Below the pieces are notes generated by a model. It saw only the letters and a list, made by a program, of their open reading frames with translations, did not search any database and was not told the origin of the DNA. The position numbers and the translations under genes were made by a program. Of a stretch of 64,000 nucleotides of DNA, positions 33,974-42,497 are shown piece by piece; position 1 is the stretch's first letter, and each line of letters starts with the position of its first letter. Source of the DNA: Cellulosimicrobium cellulans (GTDB taxonomy: Bacteria; Actinomycetota; Actinomycetes; Actinomycetales; Cellulomonadaceae); assembly GCF_007679345.1 (NCBI RefSeq), contig NZ_VEGH01000003.1:124001-188000 (forward strand). The letters run 5' to 3'.

Positions 33974-34944
33974 CGGGCACCTCCGGTGGTGCGGGTCGTC
34001 CGGGACGTGGGGGAGGTGCGGTCGTCGACCGCGTCGGGCGAGCCCGAGCGGTACTCCACCTCGGTCGCGGTGAGCTGCATGTAGGCGTCCTCGAGGGAGA
34101 CCTGGACGGGGGCCAGCTCGTGCAGCACGACCCCCGCGCCGGTGGCGACCTGCGCGACCTCCGGAGCCTCCGCCCCGGTCACGTCGAGCAGGTCGGGCCC
34201 GGCGGGCGCGACCTCGACGCCCGGCAGCGCCCGCAGCGCGGCCGCCAGCTCCTGCGCCATCGGCGTCCGCACCCGCACGACCCGGGTCCGCGCTCGCTCC
34301 ACGACCTCCGCCACGGGCGCGTCCGCGAGCACGCGCCCGCGGCCGAGGACGATCAGGTGGTCCGCGGTCAGCGCCATCTCGGACATGAGGTGCGACGACA
34401 GCAGCACCGTCCGGCCCTGCGCCGCCAGGCCACGGAGCAGGTTCCGCACCCAGACGACGCCCTCCGGGTCCAGCCCGTTCACGGGCTCGTCCAGGATCAG
34501 GGTCCGCGGGTCGCCGAGCAGCGCCGCGGCGATGCCGAGCCGCTGGCCCATGCCCAGCGAGAACGTCCCGGCCCGCTTGCGCGCCACGGGCAGCAGGCCG
34601 GTCTCCTCCATCACGGTCGTCACGCGGCGCGGGGCGATCCCGTGGGTCGCCGCCAGCGCCAGCAGGTGCGCCCTCGCGGACCGTCCGCCGTGGACGGCCT
34701 TCGCGTCGAGCAGCGCCCCGACCTCGCCCAGCGGGGCGCGGTGCTCCGCGTAACGGCGGCCGTTCACGGTGACGGAACCGGCGGTCGGGCGGTCGAGCCC
34801 CACGATCATCCGCATCGTCGTGGACTTCCCCGCGCCGTTCGGACCCAGGAACCCGGTGACCGCACCGGGTCGGACCGTGAAGCTGATGCCGTCGACCGCC
34901 ACCTTCCCCTCATACGTCTTGGTCAGGCCGGTGGCCTCGATCAT
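33970..34944 (-). CDS. ABC transporter ATP-binding protein
   Basis: 324 residues. Walker A GFLGPNGAGKSTTMRMIVGLDRP, signature FSLGMGQRLGIAAALLGDP, Walker B LILDEPVNGLDPEG and H-loop LLSSHLMSEMALTADH. A C-terminal extension ends in a Ser/Thr/Arg-rich tail. First gene of a four-gene operon (ATPase, permease, kinase, response regulator), an arrangement typical of antibiotic or membrane-stress responses. Confidence 0.9.
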   Translation of the reverse strand: MIEATGLTKTYEGKVAVDGISFTVRPGAVTGFLGPNGAGKSTTMRMIVGLDRPTAGSVTVNGRRYAEHRAPLGEVGALLDAKAVHGGRSARAHLLALAATHGIAPRRVTTVMEETGLLPVARKRAGTFSLGMGQRLGIAAALLGDPRTLILDEPVNGLDPEGVVWVRNLLRGLAAQGRTVLLSSHLMSEMALTADHLIVLGRGRVLADAPVAEVVERARTRVVRVRTPMAQELAAALRALPGVEVAPAGPDLLDVTGAEAPEVAQVATGAGVVLHELAPVQVSLEDAYMQLTATEVEYRSGSPDAVDDRTSPTSRTTRTTGGAR

Positions 34945-35097
34945 GCGTCCTCCTCGCTCGGTGTCCTCCGAACGTAGGAGCGAGGCCTGCGGCGCCGGGA
35001 CCTCCGGCGGGACGAGATGCGGTGGGCGCCCGGGTACAACGGCTGGATGACAGCGTCATCCCGGGGGCCCCACCGGCGGCCGAGGGTGCTCGCGTCG

Positions 35098-35490
35098 TCA
35101 CGACGCGGTCGCGCACCCGCTCTCGCCGGCGTACCGGCCCTGACCCGCGCGGTTCGCCCGCCCGTGCCGGATCACCTCGTCGAGCCTGTCGCGCGTCGCG
35201 GTCAGCTGGTCGAGCTGGCCCTGCACGCGGGCGCGCTCGGCCAGCAGCCGGTCGAGCATCTCCTCGGTGAGCCCGCCGTGCTCCATGCAGGGCAGGATCC
35301 GCAGCACGGCCTTGCTGCTGAGACCGGCGGCGTAGAGGTGCTGGATGAACGTGACCCGGTCGACCGCCTCGGGGGCGTACCGGCGCTGGCCGCTCGGGCT
35401 GCGCTCGGCGGTGAGCAGCCCCTGCTCCTCGTAGTAGCGCAACGCGCGCACGCTCACGCCGGCCCGTGCGGCGACCTCCCCGATGCGCAT
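35098..35490 (-). CDS. MerR-family transcriptional regulator
   Basis: 130 residues. The N-terminal MerR HTH is MRIGEVAARAGVSVRALRYYEEQGLLTAERSPSGQRRYAPEAVDRVTFIQHLYAAGLS, then a coiled dimerisation helix. The tail has single Cys residues (LPCMEHGG, GESGCAT) but no clear metal site. It is divergent from an SDR gene whose promoter has the long spacer that MerR activators need. Confidence 0.87.
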   Translation of the reverse strand: MRIGEVAARAGVSVRALRYYEEQGLLTAERSPSGQRRYAPEAVDRVTFIQHLYAAGLSSKAVLRILPCMEHGGLTEEMLDRLLAERARVQGQLDQLTATRDRLDEVIRHGRANRAGQGRYAGESGCATAS

Positions 35491-35517
35491 CCGTCTCCTC
35501 GACCGCTCGACCTGGAC

Positions 35518-35549
35518 TTGACCCTGACGTCAACGTCAGGTCCTAGCGT
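35518..35549 (+). promoter_or_regulatory. MerR-type promoter of the SDR gene
   Basis: -35 TTGACC and -10 TAGCGT separated by 20 bp, with a perfect dyad CCTGACGT, 2 nt, ACGTCAGG (35523-35540) inside the spacer. The over-long spacer with a centred dyad is the MerR activation design. The ATG is 7 nt after the -10 box. Confidence 0.8.
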
Positions 35550-35556
35550 GCCAGAC

Positions 35557-36246
35557 ATGACAACCGCACTCATCACCGGGGCCAACCGCGGCCTCGGCCA
35601 CCACTTCGCCGCCGAGCTCCTCGCCCGGGGGGCGACCGTCTACGCCGCCGCCCGCGAGCCCGCGACGATCGACCTCCCCGGCGTCCGGCCGGTGGCCCTG
35701 GACGTGACCGACCCCGACGCGGTCGCTGCGGCCGCCGAGCTGGCCGCCGACGTCGACCTGCTCGTGAACAACGCCGGCATCTCGACCGGGTCGCGGCTGC
35801 TCGGGGACCTGGACGGCGTGCGCGCCGAGATGGACGTCAACTTCTGGGGCGCGCTGTCGATGGTCCGCGCCTTCGCCCCGGTCCTCGCGGCCAACGGGGG
35901 CGGGGCGATTGTCAACATCGCCTCCGCGCTGTCCTGGTTCGCCGCTCCGGGTGCCGGGGCGTACGCCGTGTCCAAGGCGGCGAACTGGAACATGAGCAAC
36001 GCCCTGCGGCTGGAGCTCGCCGCACAGGGCACGCGGGTCACCTCCGTGCACCTCGGGCTGGCGGACACGGACATGGCGGCGGGGCTCAAGGGGCCGAAGA
36101 CCGACCCGGCGGTGGTCGTCCGCACCGTGCTGGACGCCGTCGAGGCGGGCGACCTCGAGGTCGTCGTCGACGAGTGGAGCGCGACGGTCAAGGCCTCGCT
36201 GGCGGGCGACCCCCGCGCGTTCTACGACCGCTTCGGTCCGGCCTGA
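35557..36246 (+). CDS. Short-chain dehydrogenase/reductase
   Basis: 229 residues. ALITGANRGLGHHFAAELLARGATVYAAARE (cofactor), LLVNNAGIST (NNAG), a Ser in VNIASALSWF, and GAYAVSKAANW with catalytic Tyr and Lys. A slightly short classical SDR of unknown substrate. It should be leaderless and controlled by the divergent MerR protein. Confidence 0.88.
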   Translation: MTTALITGANRGLGHHFAAELLARGATVYAAAREPATIDLPGVRPVALDVTDPDAVAAAAELAADVDLLVNNAGISTGSRLLGDLDGVRAEMDVNFWGALSMVRAFAPVLAANGGGAIVNIASALSWFAAPGAGAYAVSKAANWNMSNALRLELAAQGTRVTSVHLGLADTDMAAGLKGPKTDPAVVVRTVLDAVEAGDLEVVVDEWSATVKASLAGDPRAFYDRFGPA

Positions 36247-36300
36247 GCGGAGCGGCGGCCCGACGGGCGGAGCAGCTCGGCAGCGTCATCGGCCGCCGGA

Positions 36301-36481
36301 GAGATGCGGGTGCCCGGCGGGAGGGTCGGGATCTCCGACGTGGTCGCCGAGGACCACCTGACCCCCGAGCAGCGGGCGGAGCGCGGCTCCTCCGTCGGGT
36401 GCATCGCCGGGGCACCCGGTCGCCGAGGGCATGCACGGCGCGATCGTGCGCGCCCGCAAGCCCGGGCCCTCGGAGGCGTGA
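36301..36481 (+). pseudogene. Remnant of arsenite S-adenosylmethionine methyltransferase (arsM)
   Basis: Frame 1 translates to RVPGGRVGISDVVAEDHLTP followed by ERGSSVGCIAGA, which is the conserved C-terminal methyltransferase segment of ArsM with its CIAGA cysteine. The next homologous piece, HPVAEGMHGAIVRARKPG, is in another frame, so a stretch of about 25 codons between them is lost along with the frame. No N-terminal half is present. The neighbours are arsC and an ArsR-ArsC fusion, which supports the reading. Confidence 0.72.
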
Positions 36482-36500
36482 GGCGCCCCCGACGCGGGGG

Positions 36501-36920
36501 TCAGGCGGTGACGGGCTCGACCCCGAGCTCGGACAGCAGGGTGAGGACGCGGCCGCGGATCTCGTCGCGGATCGGGCGGACCGACTCGATGCCCTGGCCG
36601 GCCGGGTCGGCCAGGGCCCAGTCCTCGTACCGCTTGCCGGGGAAGATCGGGCAGGCGTCGCCGCACCCCATGGTGATGACGACGTCGGACGCCTTGACCG
36701 CGTCGGTGGTCAGCACCTTGGGGCGCTCGGCGCGGATGTCGATGCCCTCTTCGAGCATCGCCTCCACGGCGACCGGGTTGATCTGCTCGGCGGGCATCGA
36801 CCCGGCCGACCGGACCTCGACGGCGCCGCCGGACAGGTGCCGCAGGTAGCCGGCGGCCATCTGGGAACGGCCGGCGTTGTGCACGCAGACGAACAGGGCG
36901 GACGGCTGGGTGTCGGTCAT
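36501..36920 (-). CDS. arsC: Arsenate reductase, low-molecular-weight phosphatase type
   Basis: 139 residues. The P-loop is VCVHNAGRSQMAAGYL (Cys-x5-Arg), followed by the second and third redox cysteines in VVITMGCGDACPIFPGKRYEDWALADP. This is the thioredoxin- or mycothiol-coupled ArsC that reduces arsenate to arsenite. It starts 17 nt after the ArsR-ArsC fusion stop, same operon. No arsenite efflux gene (arsB/acr3) is visible nearby. Confidence 0.92.
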   Translation of the reverse strand: MTDTQPSALFVCVHNAGRSQMAAGYLRHLSGGAVEVRSAGSMPAEQINPVAVEAMLEEGIDIRAERPKVLTTDAVKASDVVITMGCGDACPIFPGKRYEDWALADPAGQGIESVRPIRDEIRGRVLTLLSELGVEPVTA

Positions 36921-36937
36921 CTCGGTCTCCACGTCGG

Positions 36938-37990
36938 TCAGGCGGTGGGCGGGGTGAGGTCGGGCAGCAGGTCGGTGAGCAGGGCGCGCACGCGGCGGTC
37001 GATCTCGTCGCGGATCGCCCGCGCCCCGGTCTCGGACGCCAGGGCGGGGTCGCCGACGACCCAGTCCTCGTACCGCTTGCCGGGCAGGACCGGGCAGGTG
37101 TCGCCGCAGCCCATCGTGATGACGACGTCCGCGGCGCGGACCGCGTCGTCCGTCAGCGGCTTGGGGAACGCCTCGGGGTCGGCGCCGAGCTCGGCGAGCA
37201 GCGGGCGGACCGCGGCGTGCACGTCCGCCGCCGGCGCGGACCCCGCCGAACGGACCGCGACCGCGTCGCCGGCGTGGTGGCGGAGCAGGGCGGCGGCGAG
37301 CTGGGAGCGGCCGGCGTTCGCGACGCACACGAACAGCACCTGCGGGCGGGCGTGCGCGGCGCGCGTCGCCCGAGCGGTGTCGATCAGGCGCTGGCGGGCG
37401 AACCGCTCGGCGTCGACCAGCAGGCGCGACCCGGCGCCCGAGGACCGGGCCAGGCCGGTGTAGGACTCCCGGACCACGCTGAGCACCGCGCCGGGGTCAC
37501 GGTCGGGGAACGCCGCGGCGAGCCGGTCGGCGATCCGCGCCAGCGCGTCGTCGGCCTCGGCGGGCCCGGCCGGCGCGGCCGCGCTCGCGGCGTCGACGGC
37601 GGCGGGGGCGAACGAGTCCAGCAGGGTGGTGACCGCGACCCGCAGCGCCGGCCGCACCCGGTAGTACACCCAGGTCCCGCGGCGCTCGGACGTCAGCAGC
37701 CCGGCCTGCTTGAGCCGCTTCAGGTGGTGCGAGACGGTCGGCTGCGAGACCTCGGCGACCGTGGCCAGGTCGCCCACGCAGGCCTCCCCGGCCGGGGACG
37801 TCGCGATCAGCGACAGCATCCGCAGCCGCAGCGGATCACCCAGGGCCCTGAGGGTCCCGGCGACGTGCGCGGCGGCGTCGGCGCCCATCGCGTGGTCGGC
37901 GGGCGAGGTCGGCGGCGTGCGGGCGACCTCGACGGGGCGATCGAGCGCCGGAAGGTGGCGGACCGGCTCGGTCGCGCGCTGGTTCGACAC
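36938..37990 (-). CDS. ArsR repressor fused to an ArsC-type phosphatase
   Basis: 350 residues in three parts: an ArsR winged helix (about 35-130, LRALGDPLRLRMLSLIATSPAGEACVGDLATVAEVSQPTVSHHLKRLKQAGLL); a helical segment typical of the N-terminal domain of actinobacterial phosphatase-like ArsC proteins (LSVVRESYTGLAR, AERFARQRL); and an LMW-phosphatase domain (VLFVCVANAGRSQLAAALL, ITMGCGDTCPVLPGKRYEDW). The usual ArsR arsenite motif C-V-C is C-V-G here, so the classical sensor site is incomplete. GTG 37990 is 6 nt after CAATAT, and the operator overlaps that box. Confidence 0.87.
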   Translation of the reverse strand: MSNQRATEPVRHLPALDRPVEVARTPPTSPADHAMGADAAAHVAGTLRALGDPLRLRMLSLIATSPAGEACVGDLATVAEVSQPTVSHHLKRLKQAGLLTSERRGTWVYYRVRPALRVAVTTLLDSFAPAAVDAASAAAPAGPAEADDALARIADRLAAAFPDRDPGAVLSVVRESYTGLARSSGAGSRLLVDAERFARQRLIDTARATRAAHARPQVLFVCVANAGRSQLAAALLRHHAGDAVAVRSAGSAPAADVHAAVRPLLAELGADPEAFPKPLTDDAVRAADVVITMGCGDTCPVLPGKRYEDWVVGDPALASETGARAIRDEIDRRVRALLTDLLPDLTPPTA

Positions 37991-37999
37991 GGCTCTATA

Positions 38000-38014
38000 T
38001 TGACATGCGTCGAA
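38000..38014. promoter_or_regulatory. ArsR-type operator upstream of the ArsR-ArsC gene
   Basis: TTGAC, 4 nt, GTCGAA: an imperfect dyad overlapping the -10 hexamer of the fusion gene, in the position expected for autorepression. Confidence 0.55.
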
Positions 38015-38035
38015 CCCGCGTGGCGACACCGGTAG

Positions 38036-38137
38036 CCGGGCCACCCCCTCGGGCAGGTGTTGCTGCCGTACCCGTTCGGGGCCGTGGTCATCGCGGTGGC
38101 GGTCGACCTGGTGACGAACCTGGGTCGGCCGGGCTGA
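38036..38137 (+). other. Orphan in-frame tail of an unidentified membrane protein
   Basis: After a TAG at 38033 a frame without a start reads PGHPLGQVLLPYPFGAVVIA and ends VDLVTNLGRPG then TGA. The hydrophobic stretch looks like the last helix of a membrane protein. It may be debris of a lost gene of the arsenic locus, but I do not recognise the family. The rest of 37991-38326 holds only the ArsR operator and no other gene. Confidence 0.3.
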
Positions 38138-38339
38138 CCGGAGTGCGCCGGACCGCGCGGTGGGCGCCGGGTCGGCGACCGACGGGGTGGTGACGCCCGG
38201 CGGGGGGAGCGGCTGCGCGACGTCGACGTCGGCCGAGCGCTGACGAGGACGACGCGCACGTGGAGGTCCTGCGGCGATCGTCCCGGCGTGAGGTGGAGTC
38301 ACGGGCCCGCGACCGCGGGACGCCCCTAGTGTGCGCGGC

Positions 38340-39023
38340 GTGGACCACTCGACAGGCACGGGGTGGCTGGTCGAACCGGCCACCGTCCTCCCGGCCGACC
38401 CCGTGCGCGCCGCCCGCTGGCACCGCTGGGGACGCGCGCTGCGGTGGTCGGCCGGCGCGTCGTTCGTCATCACCGTGCCCGTCGCCCGGTGGGCCGTCGT
38501 CGCGACGCTGCCGGTGGTCGTCGGCGACGTCGTGGTGCAGCCGACGTACGCGGGCGCCGTCCTCGCTGCGCTCGGCAGCGTCGCGGCGGTCGTCGGGTCG
38601 CTGGCGGAGCTCCGGGCGGAGGACCTCGGCGCCCGACCCGGGAGCCGTCGGTGGTACGTGCGGTGGCCGGTGAACGCGCTCAAGGCGGTCGCCGTGGTCG
38701 TCGCGTGGTGCGCCGCCGCCATCACGTTCTGGTGCGGGACGTTCTCGTCCGACCTGCGGGTGCTCGACCCGGCGAGCGCCGGCGGGTGCCGGGTGGCGGT
38801 CCTGCAGGACCTCGGCGGCGGCACGATCGCCGTCCTGCCTCCGGGTGCCACGAGGCCGGAGGCGGTCGGTTCGTACGCGTCAGACGACGGCTACGAGCCG
38901 ATCTCGCGCGGCACCTACGCGCTCACCTGGGACGGCGAGACCGCCGAGCTCGAGCTGCGCGGCACCGAGCACGACCGGGTGTGGCAGGACGGCGCCGAGC
39001 GGATCGACTGCTCCGCCTTCTGA
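38340..39023 (+). CDS. Membrane protein of unknown function
   Basis: 227 residues. Three hydrophobic segments (WSAGASFVITVPVARWAVV, AGAVLAALGSVAAVVGSLA, LKAVAVVVAWCAAAITFWCG) are followed by an extracytoplasmic-looking domain with two Cys (GGCRVAVLQDLGGGTIAVLPPG, ERIDCSAF). The GTG is 7 nt after TAGTGT (leaderless), preferred to GTG 38331. No family recognised. Confidence 0.65.
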   Translation: MDHSTGTGWLVEPATVLPADPVRAARWHRWGRALRWSAGASFVITVPVARWAVVATLPVVVGDVVVQPTYAGAVLAALGSVAAVVGSLAELRAEDLGARPGSRRWYVRWPVNALKAVAVVVAWCAAAITFWCGTFSSDLRVLDPASAGGCRVAVLQDLGGGTIAVLPPGATRPEAVGSYASDDGYEPISRGTYALTWDGETAELELRGTEHDRVWQDGAERIDCSAF

Positions 39024-39067
39024 CGCGCCGACGGGCGAGCGCCGGTGATCTCTGCCGTGCGCCGGTG

Positions 39068-39862
39068 TCACGCGACGCGGAACACCGGCCACCCGATCTC
39101 CGTCCGCCAGGCGGCCGGGTCGCCGGTGTCCCGCGGCCCCACGCGGTAGACCTCCCGCACGGGCCCGGCGACCGCCATCGCGTTCCCCACGACCCACGCG
39201 CCGAGCTCGCCGTAGGTGACGTCCACGCCGTCGTGCTCGCCGACGTGGGTGGTCACCGCCAGCTCCGCGGCCGGGAGGGTGACGGCGCGCACCCGTCCGG
39301 TGCGCGGCGGGTCGGAGGTCGGCAGGTAGACCAGCGCCCGACCCCGGCCCTCCTGGAACAGGGCGTCGTCGTACGTCCCCCCCGACGGTCCGGTCGCGTC
39401 GGCGCCGACGGCCGACTCCAGCTCGGCCATCGCGCCGGCGAACCACGCCTCCACGTCGTCGTGCCCGATCACCGCCTCGACCGCCGCGACCCGGCGGGCG
39501 GGCTCGGCGCGCAGCTCGACCGCGATCGGCGCGGGGCCGGGCCGGAGCAGGCGCCGCAGCGAGGCGACCGCCGCACGGGTGCGGTCGAGCTCGGACTCCA
39601 GGCGCTGGAGGTGCCCCGCGACCAGGGCCGACCGGGCGCCGGGGTCCGACGCGCGCAGGATCAGCCGGACGTCGCCCAGGGGGACGTCCAGCTCGCGGAG
39701 GCGGTGGATGACCTGGGCGGTGGGGATCTGCTCGACGGCGTAGTACCGGTAGCCGGTCGTGCGGTCCACGACGGCCGGCTCGAGCAGCCCCGCCTCGTGG
39801 TACCGGCGCAGCGTCCGCACGCTCAGGTGGGTCAGCCGCGAGAACTCGCCGATGGTCAGCAC
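39068..39862 (-). CDS. MerR-family regulator with GyrI-like effector domain
   Basis: 264 residues. The N-terminal HTH is LTIGEFSRLTHLSVRTLRRYHEAGLLEPAVVDRTTGYRYYAVEQI, then a coiled coil, then a GyrI/BmrR-like ligand domain (about 115-264, ending AWRTEIGWPVFRVA). BmrR-type proteins bind bulky hydrophobic cations. It is divergent from the SnoaL-like gene, whose promoter has a 19-bp spacer. Confidence 0.87.
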   Translation of the reverse strand: MLTIGEFSRLTHLSVRTLRRYHEAGLLEPAVVDRTTGYRYYAVEQIPTAQVIHRLRELDVPLGDVRLILRASDPGARSALVAGHLQRLESELDRTRAAVASLRRLLRPGPAPIAVELRAEPARRVAAVEAVIGHDDVEAWFAGAMAELESAVGADATGPSGGTYDDALFQEGRGRALVYLPTSDPPRTGRVRAVTLPAAELAVTTHVGEHDGVDVTYGELGAWVVGNAMAVAGPVREVYRVGPRDTGDPAAWRTEIGWPVFRVA

Positions 39863-39903
39863 GCACCCAGTGTGGGGGCTCTCCCCGGGGGAGGGTCCAC
39901 CGC

Positions 39904-39934
39904 TTGACCCGGCTCCTCGGGGAGGCCGCACGGT
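39904..39934 (+). promoter_or_regulatory. MerR-type promoter of the SnoaL-like gene
   Basis: -35 TTGACC, 19-bp spacer containing the small dyad CCTC-GGG-GAGG, -10 CACGGT, then 6 nt to the ATG. The spacer length is that of MerR-activated promoters. Confidence 0.65.
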
Positions 39935-39940
39935 GACGAC

Positions 39941-40297
39941 ATGACACACACCCAGCACACCGACACCGTCCCGACCACCGTCCGCGACTTCCTCGCCGCC
40001 AGCACCGTGCACGACGCCGACGCGGCCTCGGCGTTCCTCGTCGAGGACGTCGTGGTGGTCGACCAGGGCGAGACCTTCCGCGGCCACGACGAGGTGCGGG
40101 CGTTCCTTCGCGACGCCGGCACCGAGTTCGAGTACACCACCGAGCAGATCGGCGCCCGCCGCGTCGACGACGACCACTGGGTCGTGACGCTGCGCCTCGA
40201 GGGCACCTTCCCGGGCGGCGTCGCCGACCTGGACTACCGCTTCACCCTCCGCGGCGGCCTCGTCGCCGAGCTGGTCATCGCGAACCACGAGTCGTGA
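39941..40297 (+). CDS. SnoaL-like / NTF2-fold protein
   Basis: 118 residues with the SnoaL pattern: [49 protein letters not shown] and a beta-rich end, [33 protein letters not shown]. Such folds act as small isomerases or hydrolases or bind small molecules. It lies 47 nt upstream of the SDR gene and probably shares its message, under the divergent MerR protein. Confidence 0.82.
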   Translation: MTHTQHTDTVPTTVRDFLAASTVHDADAASAFLVEDVVVVDQGETFRGHDEVRAFLRDAGTEFEYTTEQIGARRVDDDHWVVTLRLEGTFPGGVADLDYRFTLRGGLVAELVIANHES

Positions 40298-40344
40298 GCC
40301 GGACCGAGACCGAGCACCGCGGATCCGAGACGGGAAGAGGGAGC

Positions 40345-41133
40345 ATGTCCAGCAAGGACCGGGACCGCCTCGACGGGCGCCGCGCGCTCGTCACGGGCGG
40401 GTCGAAGGGCTCGGGCAGGGCGGTCGTCGCCCGCCTGCGCGAGATGGGCGCCGACGTGTGGACCACGGCGCGCACGATGCCCGACGGGTACGACCGCCCC
40501 GACAGGTTCATCGAGGCGGACACGTCGACGGTGGACGGGGCGCGGCTCGTGGCGGACCGCGTCGCCGAGGACGTGGGCGCGCTCGACGTCCTCGTGCACG
40601 TGGTCGGGGGTGCGTCGACGCCGTCGGGCGGGTTCGCGGTCATCACCGAGGAGCAGTGGCTCACCGAGCTCAACCTGAACCTCCTGGGCGCGGTGCGACT
40701 CGACCGGGCCCTCCTGCCGGCCATGGTGGCGGCCGGGTCGGGCGTGGTGCTGCACTTCACCTCGATCCAGCGGGAGCTGCCGCAGTACGACGCGTCGCTG
40801 GCGTACGCGGCGGCGAAGGCGGCGCTGCGCACGTACAGCAAGGGCCTGGCCAACGAGCTCGCGCCCCGCGGCGTGCGGGTCGACGCGATCAGCCCCGGAG
40901 GCATCGAGACCGAGGCCTACGAGCGCTTCGTGGACCGGATCGCCGAGGGGCGCGGGATCACCCGCGAGGCCGCCGAGCAGACGATCCACGACTCCCTCGG
41001 CGGCGTGCCCCTGGGCCGGTTCGCCCAGCCCGAGGAGGTCGCCGACCTGGTCGGCTTCCTCGTGTCGGACCGCGCCTCGGCGATCGTGGGCGCCGAGTAC
41101 GTCATCGACGGCGGCACGGTCCCGACCGTGTGA
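40345..41133 (+). CDS. Short-chain dehydrogenase/reductase
   Basis: 262 residues. [32 protein letters not shown] (cofactor), [11 protein letters not shown] in place of NNAG, Ser in LHFTSIQRE, and [16 protein letters not shown] with the catalytic Tyr and Lys. It ends [13 protein letters not shown], typical of oxidoreductases using NADP. ATG 40345 with AAGAGGGAG is preferred over GTG 40294, which would overlap the upstream stop. Confidence 0.85.
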   Translation: MSSKDRDRLDGRRALVTGGSKGSGRAVVARLREMGADVWTTARTMPDGYDRPDRFIEADTSTVDGARLVADRVAEDVGALDVLVHVVGGASTPSGGFAVITEEQWLTELNLNLLGAVRLDRALLPAMVAAGSGVVLHFTSIQRELPQYDASLAYAAAKAALRTYSKGLANELAPRGVRVDAISPGGIETEAYERFVDRIAEGRGITREAAEQTIHDSLGGVPLGRFAQPEEVADLVGFLVSDRASAIVGAEYVIDGGTVPTV

Positions 41134-41242
41134 CCCGGCGGCGGCCATCCGCGCTGGCACCCGCGCTGCACGTCTCGGTGCCGGTCGTCGCCGTCGCAGC
41201 GATCGGACAGGGCGTCGGCCCGGCGACGGAGCGGCGACGTGG

Positions 41243-41264
41243 CTCTGCGCATCAGGATCGGTCG
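41243..41264 (+). repeat. Cassette repeat copy 1 (right half only)
   Basis: CTCTGCGCATCAGGATCGGT followed by CG matches the right half of the 57-bp repeat. The left half is not recognisable here, so this marks the left edge of the repeat array. Confidence 0.65.
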
Positions 41265-41350
41265 ATCGCCACCAGCCCGCCATGCCGAACGGCGCCGTAT
41301 CGTTCGCTCCACGACGCTGATCCTCGAGCCGACGTGTGGAGAGCCTGCCT

Positions 41351-42004
41351 GTGCCGACCGACGAGACCTCTCCCGACATCGCTCCCGGGCGCCGCGGCCC
41401 CCGGGTCCGGATCGTCCACCTGACGGGCGCCGTGTTCGACGCTCTGGCCGCCGGTGACCTCGCCCGTGCCGACTCCCTCAGCCCTGTCCGGTTGACCGCG
41501 TACTTCGCCGGACCGGACTGGCGCGGCGTGTGGGCGATGCGGAGCGAGCAGGCTCGCCGGGACCCTGCCAGCACGGCCTGGGTCACCGGCGTCATCTGGG
41601 ACGAGGACCAGTCCCTGCCCGCCGGGCGCGCCGGCTTCCACGGGCCACCGGACGGCGACGGCATGGTGGAGATCGGGTACGCGGTCGATCCCGCGCACCG
41701 TCGCCGTGGCTACGCCCGCGCGGCGCTCGAGGCGCTGCTCCGGCGGGCTCGGGACGAGCCGACCGTCCGTACGGTCCGGGTCACGATCGCTCCGGCGAAC
41801 ACCGCTTCCCGTGACCTGGTGGTGCAGTACGGGTTCACCGCCGTGGGGGAGCAGTGGGACGAGGAGGACGGTCTGGAGGTCATCTACGAGGTCGCCGCCG
41901 ACGCCGGAACCGCGACGCCGGTCGTTCCGGCTGATCTCGCACCACGTTCCGGTGCTGGCGGTGCAGGCCGTCGTGCGGAGACCCGACTCGTCGGGGACCT
42001 CTAG
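41351..42004 (+). CDS. GNAT-family acetyltransferase (cassette 1)
   Basis: 217 residues. The GNAT core is VEIGYAVDPAHRRRGYARAALEALLRRARDEP, VRTVRVTIAPANTASRDLVVQYGFTAVGEQWDEEDG. An N-terminal stretch of 80 residues places substrate-binding elements (VWAMRSEQARRDP). GTG 41351 is used because GGAGAG is 7 nt upstream; GTG 41336 is also open. It is the only gene between repeats 1 and 2. Substrate unknown. Confidence 0.82.
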   Translation: MPTDETSPDIAPGRRGPRVRIVHLTGAVFDALAAGDLARADSLSPVRLTAYFAGPDWRGVWAMRSEQARRDPASTAWVTGVIWDEDQSLPAGRAGFHGPPDGDGMVEIGYAVDPAHRRRGYARAALEALLRRARDEPTVRTVRVTIAPANTASRDLVVQYGFTAVGEQWDEEDGLEVIYEVAADAGTATPVVPADLAPRSGAGGAGRRAETRLVGDL

Positions 42005-42046
42005 TCGTCCGTGGGCCTGGGATGCCCCTGTGCGCGGTCATCCGCC

Positions 42047-42103
42047 GGTCAGGGCACTGCACAGACGCCTCCTGGTGCCCGTGCGCATCAGGATCGGTCG
42101 GGC
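42047..42103 (+). repeat. Cassette repeat copy 2 (57 bp, diverged)
   Basis: Aligns without gaps to copy 5 with 40 of 57 positions the same by eye. It opens GGTCAGGGC and ends ATCAGGATCGGTCG. The stem position that is A-T in copy 5 is G-C here, a paired change. Confidence 0.75.
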
Positions 42104-42110
42104 CGCGGAC

Positions 42111-42497
42111 CTACTCGGGCACCTCGGTCGCAGCCTGGCGAGCGACGCGCTGAGCGGCGCGAGAGGCACGGACGGAGCCCACGCCGAGCGCCAGGACGGT
42201 ACTGGTCACGGACGCGCCCAGAGCGACCACGTACACGGCAGGAGCCAGCTGCAGGGGGACGGAGAGCGCTGCGATCACGGCGGCGGTGCCGAGGAACGGA
42301 GCCATGGCGCTCGCCGCCGCGACGTGGCCGGCGCGCCACGCCTGGTCGCTGGTCAGCAGAGACGGCAAGCGGATGCCTGCGGAGCGGCTCCTGCCGGCTC
42401 CGTGCACGGGCTGAGAGACGAACATCCACACGGCCGCGTCGACGAGGATCAGGAGAACGGCGCAGGCGATCGCTGCTGCCCAGCCAGGGCTCGTCAT
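42111..42497 (-). CDS. SdpI-like membrane protein (cassette 2)
   Basis: 128 residues, three hydrophobic helices, with the loop AGIRLPSLLTSDQAWRAGHVAAASAMAP, which is the conserved SdpI/YhfL segment. In Bacillus, SdpI protects against the SdpC toxin and signals to a repressor; here it is only a structural likeness. It begins right after repeat copy 2 in the opposite direction. No partner toxin is recognised. Confidence 0.68.
   Translation of the reverse strand: MTSPGWAAAIACAVLLILVDAAVWMFVSQPVHGAGRSRSAGIRLPSLLTSDQAWRAGHVAAASAMAPFLGTAAVIAALSVPLQLAPAVYVVALGASVTSTVLALGVGSVRASRAAQRVARQAATEVPE

Noticed and set aside
37990..38851. Extension of the ArsR-ArsC frame beyond GTG 37990
   Set aside because: Open only because of GC bias; the operator and -10 box lie there, and the plus strand carries another gene from 38340.
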